Translations under genes and position numbers: made by a program | Assembly: GCA_016183565.1 (NCBI GenBank) | Contig: JACPEJ010000001.1 | Location: 1 to 48,195 of the forward strand | Reading direction: 5' to 3' | DNA: 48,195 nucleotides | DNA from: Candidatus Blackburnbacteria bacterium | GTDB lineage: Bacteria; Patescibacteriota; Microgenomatia; UBA8517; UBA10165 | Notes under the pieces: model-generated | Seen by the model: only the letters and a program-made list of their open reading frames with translations | Databases searched by the model: none | What the model was told of the DNA's origin: nothing | Shown: positions 1-4,903 of the stretch, piece after piece | Layout: each line of letters begins with the position of its first letter | How positions within the stretch are numbered: position 1 is the stretch's first letter

Positions 1-3000
1 TATGAGGATATCCCTGTAGAGGATGTTAAACCAGATGATGAAGTATTGTCCTTAAATGATGTTACAGGTGAGTTTGAGTGGCACACTGTTGAGAAAACTA
101 TGGATATGGGAATACAGGAAGTGTTTAGGTTGGAGACAGAGAGTGGAAAATGGATTGAAACTACCTCAGAACATCCATATTTGGTCAAAGTACACAGTTC
201 CCACCAAAAAACCGCTTATACAGCGGCTTTGGTAAATCTAACAGGAATGCTAAGTGACCAGACTGATAACCTTGATAGCAATATATCACAACATGAAGCT
301 TTTGTCAAGTCAGAAAATATGAGCGTGGACCTGCCGGGAGTTGAACCCGGTAGACCTGGATTATCAGTCTGGTCTAGCAAACCTGCCAAGCCCACGCCAC
401 TGTCATTATCTCAAATAAAAGTAGACTGGGTCAAGGTATCACAGCTTAAAGTAGGGATGGAGATAGCTACAGTTAATGGGTGGGAGAAAATAGTAAGCAT
501 TACCAAAGTAGGCCGCAAACAAACCTATGACCTCCAAATTGCAGGCACTCACAACTTTGTGGGTCACGAAATTGTGGCACACAATACATATATCAATAGT
601 GCAACCGATACAGGTGTTGCCTTGGACTTGGATGCAAATAGTTTAACTACCGGAACAGGTATTGATGTTTCGTCAACTGCAGCTGCCCTTTCATCAGGAA
701 AAATGTTTTCTATTTCTAAGACTGGTGCATCTGGTTCTACTGCATTCACAGGAGATATTGCCAGTGTTACCTACTCCCAGACATTTAATGGAGGTGTTGG
801 GTTGAATTCAACTGGAAATGTTTTGGATGTGTCCCGAGCAATTACAATTGATAACACAGGCAACACTCATACAGTCTCAGGAGCTTTAGTAACAATTGCT
901 GATTCCGGGGTTGAAACTAATGGGGATATCAATAACACCTCAAATATCCTTTCTTTGGCTCAAAATTGCGGAACAGGAGTAACTTGCTCCGGGGCAGTCT
1001 TAAAGATCACAAACTCTGGGACTGGTGCTGATATTTCGCTTAAAAACTCGGAAACGATTTCAAACGGGACTGATGGAACAATAACTTTTGGTGCTGACAA
1101 GTTAACTTTGACAGGAACCACAGCAACCTCAGGCACACTCTTTACAGCAAGCTATACAGCGGCTGCCATTCAAGATGCAGCCTTAACCGGACTTTCGTTT
1201 GATATTTCAACAAACGTTACTGTTCCCAACACCGCATCAGGCAATCAAACGGGCATAAGTCTAACTGTCAAGGACGGAGGTTCCTTGGCAACTGCCATAG
1301 GCATCTCAATTGCCGGAACAGCTGACCGCGGTATTGATTTTTCCGGCTTAACTACTTCCTCGGGTGGGTCAATTGTTTATAATGACATATCTTCAACCAT
1401 TGATTTATCCTCGGTCGCGGATAATGTTTTGGAGATCACAAACTCTTCCGGGACAGCTGCAAATGATAACACAATTACACTTGAAGTAGATTCCGAAACA
1501 GATGCATCGGATAAAGTTCTTTTCCGTATTGTTTCTGATGTTGGGGGGGATGAGCAGTCTAAAGTTACGATAGATTCTGACGGTGATATTGTTGCCAATA
1601 ATATAACTCTAAATCAGGGCTTCACCTGCGCAGACTGTCTTGATTTTGATGATTTTGAAGACACACTTGATCTTGACAATAACCTCACTCTAAACCAGAC
1701 AACTTACACCTGGGGTCAAACTTTTACTGGTGATACGACGACCGGTTTTACCTATACTGCAAATTCTTTGACCACAGGCACTGCCCTAAGAATCACCTCG
1801 TCAGGAACTATCACTTCCGGTGGCGAGCTTTTAGATTTGGTCGGAAATGGTATTACCACAGGGAACGTGGTTACTGCTTCGGCAACAGCTCTCACTTCAG
1901 GATCCCTTCTTTCCTTCACAGGTCCTTCAGGAGCAACAGTTGGAGCAACAGGCGACGTGGTAACTTTAACCTCGGACATTGGCAACGCAGGAGCAATGTT
2001 TAAGTCAACCGCAACTTTTGACTCAACCGCAGCCTCGGCATCTTCATACAACGCGTACTTATCAACAACAAATTCAAACGGGACAAACGCCAACACAGCT
2101 TACGGTTTTTACTCCACCTTATCAGATGCTATTGCATTACCCAACACTGACTACGGAATTTACTCAAATATGTCAAATAGCGGTGCTAATACACTCGGAA
2201 CAAAAACAGTCTATGGCCTCTACTCTACTTCCACAAACACTTCAACAGGAGTTGGCGGGACAGCTAATACCTATGGCGGATATTTTTCGGCAACAGGAGA
2301 TACCGGCGGAGCTTCAACGACTTTTGGAATTTATGCAACAGCCTCTGGCGCTGACACAAACTACGCTCTCTATGTTGTCGGCCAGTGTGTAGCCAGGGGA
2401 ACCAGGATTAAAACCAGACGCAGAAGAAAATCCAAGACCGATACTGATTCTGGACCAGATCCTTTAGAGAATTTGAAATTTGAAATTTCTAATTTGAAAT
2501 CAATATTAAATGATGAAATGTCTAAAAATTTAAAATTAAGAGATTTAGATTTGATTAAAAATTTAAAATTAAAAATTAAAAATTATGAAAATCAAGTTAA
2601 ACAACTTGAGTCTGGGAATAATTATTCTGACTGGATTTATGAGGATATCCCTGTAGAGGATATTAAACCAGATGATGAAGTGCTATCTCTCAACGACCAA
2701 ACAGGAGAATTTGAGTGGCACACTGTTGAGAAAACCATGGATAAAGGGGTACAGAAAGTTTTTGAACTACTCACAGAATCCGGTAAATCCATTGAAACCA
2801 CTGCCGAACATCCTTACCTTGTCTGGAATGACCAAATAACAGACTTCAACTGGCTCCAAAAAGACAGTTTTGAGTACACCGAAAAACTGGCCAGAAAATT
2901 CTATTATGAGCGCTTTGCCGGTAAATCTATTTTCGTACCTGCTGTTGGTGGACGGATTCGCTTTACTCAGGAAGGATGGAACCATTTCGTCCAAAAGAGC

Positions 3001-4896
3001 CGCTCAATAAATGAACTTATTACCCGTTTCTTTGCCTTACCAAGAGTGCCAACGGTATTTAGGACTAGCCAGAATATCACCGGGTATAGAAAGCTTGAAA
3101 AAGGAACCATTACTATTGAATACTGGGAACTACAAGCAATCGTTGAATATGTACACGTCCGAGTCATTGTTTCGGCCGTGAACGGCGGTTCAAAGTTCTT
3201 CTTATCCTGTAATTGGTTGGGAACAAAACAAGAAGGGGGTATTGAAACCAACAAAAAAGAGCTGTCTCTCTCGCCTAGGGGAAAATCCCATTCGGGTCGA
3301 CGTCGACGACTGGTTACGTCTCAGCTCTTTAATAAGCTTAATATACCAGAAGATAAACAAAATGTCAAGTGGACAAAAGTAAATAAACTAAAATTAGGTA
3401 TGAAGATTGCCACCTTAAACGGTTGGGAAAGGGTTATATCAATTAAAGAAAAAAGTAGAAAGAAAACCTATGATCTGCAAATAGAGGGTACACACAACTT
3501 TGTGGGTAACGAGATTGTGGCACACAATACTTATCTTAGTGGCAATGTTGGCATTGGGACGACGAGCCCTGCCCAAAAACTCCATGTTGAAGGACAATGT
3601 GTGATCGGCAATACACTTCTGTCAATCAAAAAGAAGAAGAAGCGCCGCGGAGATGAAGAAGACGATGAAGCTGTTGAAGGAATACCAATTAAGGATATCA
3701 AACCAGGAATGGAGGTCTATTCTCTCAATGAAGAAACAGGCAGATTTGAAGCGCACAAAATCAAGGCTCTGTTAGATATGGGGGTTAAACCAGTCTTTAA
3801 ACTGATTACACAATCCGGCAGAGAGATCACAACCACAGGTAATCATCCTTATTTGGTACAATTAACTTATGATGAACTCCAAAGAAGAATTCAGCTTCGA
3901 GAAACTGGAAGTCTGGAAAGAGACTATGGCCTTAGTCAAGGCAGTCTATCAACTGATTACGAGTTTTCCGAAACAAGAACAGTATGGACTGACAGATTAA
4001 ACACCAAAAAATCCGCCGAAGCGGATTTTGGAGATCCCACCAAAGCGGGGTCGAACCTGGCTTATCACCTAGAGAGCAGGATACTACAAAATAACTCTTT
4101 TGTCAAGTCTGAAAAGGGCGTGGAGGTAGCGGGATTTGCACCCGCGGAACCCTGGATGATAAGCCAGGTTCCCCACTCAGGTACCCCCACACCAGGTTTA
4201 TCATCTCAAAAAGATTTAGTTAATTCAAGATGGACGAAAGTAATCTATCTTTCCCCCGGAGATCTTATTGCCGTTTCTTCTCTGAACTCTGATCTACTGA
4301 ACTCTGAACATGCATTATGGGACAAAATCCAATCCATCGAATATGTAGGAGAAGAACAGGTCTATGATATTGAGGTTGAAGGAACACACAATTTCGTCGC
4401 CGGGCACTATCTTAATAAAAAAACAGGGAAAGCGCTAACGCAGGAGCAGGAAAAAGCTTATATTGAATATCTTAGCCAACAAAAAACCCGCCTTTCAGCG
4501 GATTCTTTGACAGATAGCACAGTTGATACTGTTGCTTCCGACTTCTCAAGAAGAAGTCTAGCACAAGAAACCGGGTTTGTCAAGAGTGGAGCTGAGGGGA
4601 ATCGGACCCCCGCTACCCGAGTTGAGAAGTCGGAAGCCGTACCAACGGCAGCCCCACCAAAATCATTGTCTCAAATTTTAGGCGAAGATGTCAACGAAGA
4701 TGACGTTGTTTACGGCGGAATCGTTGCCCATAATACTTACGTAAGTGGCAACGTCGGGATTGGGACGACGGGACCTGCATCCACGCTCGATGTAAACGGT
4801 ACATGGAGGGTTTGCAAGTTTAGCAAACAGTTTTGTTATTGGTTCTCAAGTAGGGCCTTTAATTTTTGCTACAACAGATGCGGGTTCATTTCCTAG
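1..4896 (+). CDS. Giant NVGIGTT-repeat surface/adhesin protein, N-terminal part (5' incomplete, frameshifted 3' end)
   Basis: The frame is open from base 1, so the gene begins outside the window. It encodes a Ser/Thr/Gly-rich, beta-structured cell-surface or tail-fibre-like protein. The extein after base 586 is made of low-complexity repeats (many TTGT, SSGT, NTYGxY-type units) and the recurring NVGIGTTxPA motif typical of such proteins. Three Hint/mini-intein segments interrupt it: 1-585, 2386-3528 and 3598-4734. After NVGIGTTGPASTLDVNGT the frame degenerates into a Cys/Phe-rich stretch and stops at 4894-4896, while the adjacent frame carries a sensible continuation (ASLANSFVIGSQVGPLIF) into the next ORF. 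This implies one extra base near 4806-4813. Bound metabolite or partner is unknown; cell-surface attachment is inferred from family character only. Confidence 0.8.
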   Translation, partial: YEDIPVEDVKPDDEVLSLNDVTGEFEWHTVEKTMDMGIQEVFRLETESGKWIETTSEHPYLVKVHSSHQKTAYTAALVNLTGMLSDQTDNLDSNISQHEAFVKSENMSVDLPGVEPGRPGLSVWSSKPAKPTPLSLSQIKVDWVKVSQLKVGMEIATVNGWEKIVSITKVGRKQTYDLQIAGTHNFVGHEIVAHNTYINSATDTGVALDLDANSLTTGTGIDVSSTAAALSSGKMFSISKTGASGSTAFTGDIASVTYSQTFNGGVGLNSTGNVLDVSRAITIDNTGNTHTVSGALVTIADSGVETNGDINNTSNILSLAQNCGTGVTCSGAVLKITNSGTGADISLKNSETISNGTDGTITFGADKLTLTGTTATSGTLFTASYTAAAIQDAALTGLSFDISTNVTVPNTASGNQTGISLTVKDGGSLATAIGISIAGTADRGIDFSGLTTSSGGSIVYNDISSTIDLSSVADNVLEITNSSGTAANDNTITLEVDSETDASDKVLFRIVSDVGGDEQSKVTIDSDGDIVANNITLNQGFTCADCLDFDDFEDTLDLDNNLTLNQTTYTWGQTFTGDTTTGFTYTANSLTTGTALRITSSGTITSGGELLDLVGNGITTGNVVTASATALTSGSLLSFTGPSGATVGATGDVVTLTSDIGNAGAMFKSTATFDSTAASASSYNAYLSTTNSNGTNANTAYGFYSTLSDAIALPNTDYGIYSNMSNSGANTLGTKTVYGLYSTSTNTSTGVGGTANTYGGYFSATGDTGGASTTFGIYATASGADTNYALYVVGQCVARGTRIKTRRRRKSKTDTDSGPDPLENLKFEISNLKSILNDEMSKNLKLRDLDLIKNLKLKIKNYENQVKQLESGNNYSDWIYEDIPVEDIKPDDEVLSLNDQTGEFEWHTVEKTMDKGVQKVFELLTESGKSIETTAEHPYLVWNDQITDFNWLQKDSFEYTEKLARKFYYERFAGKSIFVPAVGGRIRFTQEGWNHFVQKSRSINELITRFFALPRVPTVFRTSQNITGYRKLEKGTITIEYWELQAIVEYVHVRVIVSAVNGGSKFFLSCNWLGTKQEGGIETNKKELSLSPRGKSHSGRRRRLVTSQLFNKLNIPEDKQNVKWTKVNKLKLGMKIATLNGWERVISIKEKSRKKTYDLQIEGTHNFVGNEIVAHNTYLSGNVGIGTTSPAQKLHVEGQCVIGNTLLSIKKKKKRRGDEEDDEAVEGIPIKDIKPGMEVYSLNEETGRFEAHKIKALLDMGVKPVFKLITQSGREITTTGNHPYLVQLTYDELQRRIQLRETGSLERDYGLSQGSLSTDYEFSETRTVWTDRLNTKKSAEADFGDPTKAGSNLAYHLESRILQNNSFVKSEKGVEVAGFAPAEPWMISQVPHSGTPTPGLSSQKDLVNSRWTKVIYLSPGDLIAVSSLNSDLLNSEHALWDKIQSIEYVGEEQVYDIEVEGTHNFVAGHYLNKKTGKALTQEQEKAYIEYLSQQKTRLSADSLTDSTVDTVASDFSRRSLAQETGFVKSGAEGNRTPATRVEKSEAVPTAAPPKSLSQILGEDVNEDDVVYGGIVAHNTYVSGNVGIGTTGPASTLDVNGTWRVCKFSKQFCYWFSSRAFNFCYNRCGFIS
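206..226 (-). terminator. Intrinsic terminator of RNA cassette 1
   Basis: On the minus strand a CCGCT/AGCGG stem with a 5-nt loop is followed by six T. It ends RNA B1, and also any A1 read-through. The same design, with the context TTTTTTG(G/TTGG), occurs in all four cassettes. Confidence 0.8.
206..273 (-). ncRNA. RNA B1, small RNA with 5' complementarity to RNA A1
   Basis: About 68 nt, from the expected +1 (7 nt past the -10 box at 280-285) to the terminator T-run. From nt 5 it carries TTATCAGTCTGGTC (minus strand, bases 269-256), the exact reverse complement of 14 nt in the anticodon arm of A1 (361-374). A short hairpin and a CAAAG motif follow before the terminator. The 5' location of the complementary segment and the ~67-nt length recur in B2-B4. 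Function is unknown; base pairing with A1 in cis or trans is inferred from sequence. Confidence 0.7.
280..308 (-). promoter_or_regulatory. Promoter of RNA B1
   Basis: Minus strand -35 TTGACA (303-308), 17-bp spacer, -10 TATATT (280-285). The consensus -35 and ideal spacer are repeated at the equivalent place in the other three cassettes. Confidence 0.75.
322..398 (-). ncRNA. RNA A1, tRNA-like RNA antisense to the intein coding sequence
   Basis: A 77-nt tRNA-like fold. The T-arm is CCGGG-TTCAACT-CCCGG. The acceptor is GGGCTTG/CAGGTCC with G3.U70 and A73, and is extended by flanking bases to 12 consecutive pairs, so there is no free NCCA end. The D-arm is reduced to GCA-GGTT-TGC, keeping the GG expected to dock with the T-loop. 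The anticodon loop CTGATAA reads as Ile(GAU), but the stem below it pairs poorly in canonical register (AGACC/GGTCT pairs around an internal loop). The expected +1 falls on the first base of the closed stem. Read on the plus strand it encodes VDLPGVEPGRPG, the usual signature of a tRNA misread as protein. A decaying tRNA gene is the alternative, but conserved design in four copies argues against that. Confidence 0.75.
405..434 (-). promoter_or_regulatory. Promoter of RNA A1
   Basis: Minus strand -35 TTGACC (429-434), 18-bp spacer, -10 GATAAT (405-410). The distance from the -10 box to the first base of A is 7 nt, identical in cassettes 1-4. Confidence 0.7.
3253..3333 (-). ncRNA. Small structured RNA antisense to intein 2 passenger
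   Basis: About 81 nt. It lies behind a promoter identical in style to those of the B RNAs and is closed by a long-range helix, AAAGAGCTG with CAGCTCTTT. The 3' strand of that helix runs directly into six T, so the closing stem doubles as the terminator. Inside are a GGGATTTTCCC hairpin and a GTCGACGTCGAC self-complementary segment. No tRNA-like partner is found upstream. It could be an RNA antitoxin or regulator for the adjacent nuclease-like passenger, but nothing in the sequence proves this. Confidence 0.6.
3340..3368 (-). promoter_or_regulatory. Promoter of the intein-2 small RNA
   Basis: Minus strand -35 TTGACA (363-368 of the 3300s), 17-bp spacer, -10 TATATT (3340-3345). Same spacing and -35 as the four B promoters. 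Confidence 0.7.
4006..4026 (-). terminator. Intrinsic terminator of RNA cassette 2
   Basis: Minus strand ATCCGC/GCGGAT stem with a 4-nt TTCG-type loop, then six T. It ends RNA B2. Confidence 0.85.
4006..4071 (-). ncRNA. RNA B2, small RNA with 5' complementarity to RNA A2
   Basis: About 66 nt. From nt 5 it contains TGATAAGCCAGGTTC (minus strand, 4067-4053), the exact reverse complement of 15 nt in A2 (4157-4171). A CCC/GGG hairpin and a CCAAAAT motif precede the terminator. It has the same architecture as B1, B3 and B4 but an unrelated complementary segment. Confidence 0.7.
4078..4106 (-). promoter_or_regulatory. Promoter of RNA B2
   Basis: Minus strand -35 TTGACA (4101-4106), 17-bp spacer, -10 TATCCT (4078-4083). 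Confidence 0.7.
4117..4193 (-). ncRNA. RNA A2, tRNA-like RNA
   Basis: 77 nt. Acceptor GGGGGTA/TACCTCC with G3.U70 and A73, extended to 12 uninterrupted pairs with the flanks. T-arm GCGGG-TGCAAAT-CCCGC; the T-loop has G where U55 is usual. The D-region CCTGAGTGGGG is short. The anticodon-equivalent arm is long: GGAACC/GGTTCC plus TGG/CCA around an 8-nt loop, CTTATCAT, so it has no clean anticodon. nt 23-37 pair with B2. The noncanonical loop suggests it is not a translating tRNA. Confidence 0.7.
4200..4228 (-). promoter_or_regulatory. Promoter of RNA A2
   Basis: Minus strand -35 TTGAAT (4223-4228), 17-bp spacer, -10 GATGAT (4200-4205). The first base of A2 is 7 nt downstream. Confidence 0.6.
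4481..4501 (-). terminator. Intrinsic terminator of RNA cassette 3
   Basis: Minus strand CCGC/GCGG stem followed by TTTTTTGTTGG. It ends RNA B3; the plus-strand translation of this segment (QQKTRLSADSLTD) resembles that of cassette 4. Confidence 0.75.
4481..4548 (-). ncRNA. RNA B3, small RNA with 5' complementarity to RNA A3
   Basis: About 68 nt. TTGAGAAGTCGGAAGC (minus strand, 4549-4534) sits at the predicted 5' end, within 1 nt, and is the exact reverse complement of 16 nt in A3 (4622-4637). An ACAGT/ACTGT hairpin and the motif ATCTGTCAAAG follow, then the terminator. This is the longest perfect match of the four pairs. Confidence 0.7.
4555..4583 (-). promoter_or_regulatory. Promoter of RNA B3
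   Basis: Minus strand -35 TTGACA (4578-4583), 17-bp spacer, -10 TAGACT (4555-4560). Confidence 0.7.
4585..4658 (-). ncRNA. RNA A3, tRNA-like RNA
   Basis: 74 nt. Acceptor GGGGCTG/CAGCTCC with G3.U70 and A73, extended by three further pairs. D-arm CCGT-TGGT-ACGG with a 4-nt loop. Anticodon-equivalent arm CCGA/TCGG around the 9-nt loop CTTCTCAAC, which in a 7-nt reading would show CTC (Glu). T-arm GGGGG-TCCGATT-CCCCT; C replaces U55. nt 22-37 pair with B3. It lies between blocks F and G of intein 3. Confidence 0.7.
4665..4694 (-). promoter_or_regulatory. Promoter of RNA A3
   Basis: Minus strand -35 TTGACA (4689-4694), 18-bp spacer, -10 GACAAT (4665-4670). The first base of A3 is 7 nt downstream. 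Confidence 0.65.
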
Positions 4897-4903
4897 CGGC
4901 AGG

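Larger units (their letters stand above)
1..585 (+). other. Mini-intein 1 (Hint domain, N-terminus outside window) carrying RNA cassette 1
   Basis: The N-terminal part of the splicing domain is visible as PDDEVLSLND...EWHTVEKTMD and the block-B-like TTSEHPYLV. The C-terminal part is VGMEIATVNGWEKI, the block-F-like DLQIAGTHNFVGHEIV, and the terminal His-Asn, with Thr as +1 extein residue (586-588). The N-terminal nucleophile lies upstream of the window; the nearly identical intein 2 uses Cys. Between blocks B and F, where a homing endonuclease normally sits, there is instead a translated but antisense RNA cassette (206-434). Splicing competence is inferred from the conserved HN/T junction, not shown. 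Confidence 0.8.
2386..3528 (+). other. Mini-intein 2 with nuclease-like passenger domain and an antisense small RNA
   Basis: 381 residues from Cys1 (VGQ|CVARGT) to the terminal His-Asn (IVAHN|TYLSG). The Hint N-part is PVEDIKPDDEVLSLND to TTAEHPYLV, almost identical to intein 1; the C-part is GMKIATLNGWERV to GTHNFVGNEIVAHN. A Lys/Asn-rich linker of AT-rich repeats (2465-2605) is inserted after the first residues. The passenger between blocks B and F (about 2823-3240) encodes FVPAVGGRIRFTQEGWNHFV...YVHVRVIVSAVNGGSKFFLS. This resembles the PBECR (barnase/EndoU/colicin E5-D/RelE-like) nuclease group; that assignment is from memory of the motif pattern and is tentative. Extein +1 is Thr. The flanking extein between inteins 2 and 3 is only 23 residues. 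Confidence 0.75.
3598..4734 (+). other. Mini-intein 3 carrying two antisense RNA cassettes
   Basis: 379 residues from Cys1 (EGQ|CVIGNT) to the terminal His-Asn (IVAHN|TYVSG). N-part: IKPGMEVYSLNEETG and TTTGNHPYLV; block F: YDIEVEGTHNFVAGHY; block G: YGGIVAHN. Cassette 2 lies between blocks B and F and cassette 3 between F and G, so even the normally tight F-G spacing is interrupted. Its insertion point in the extein (GQ/TYxSGNVGIGTT) is the same as for intein 2, in the next repeat. Whether it still splices with the F-G insertion is uncertain. Confidence 0.75.

Noticed and set aside
206-434. T-box riboswitch or tRNA-binding leader
   Set aside because: RNA B is far too short, complementarity is to the whole anticodon arm rather than three specifier bases, there is no acceptor-binding bulge, and no downstream aminoacyl-tRNA gene on that strand.
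2767-3254. Minus-strand ORFs opposite the intein 2 passenger
   Set aside because: They have no family-like sequence and mirror the composition of the plus-strand coding frame, which carries the sensible domain.
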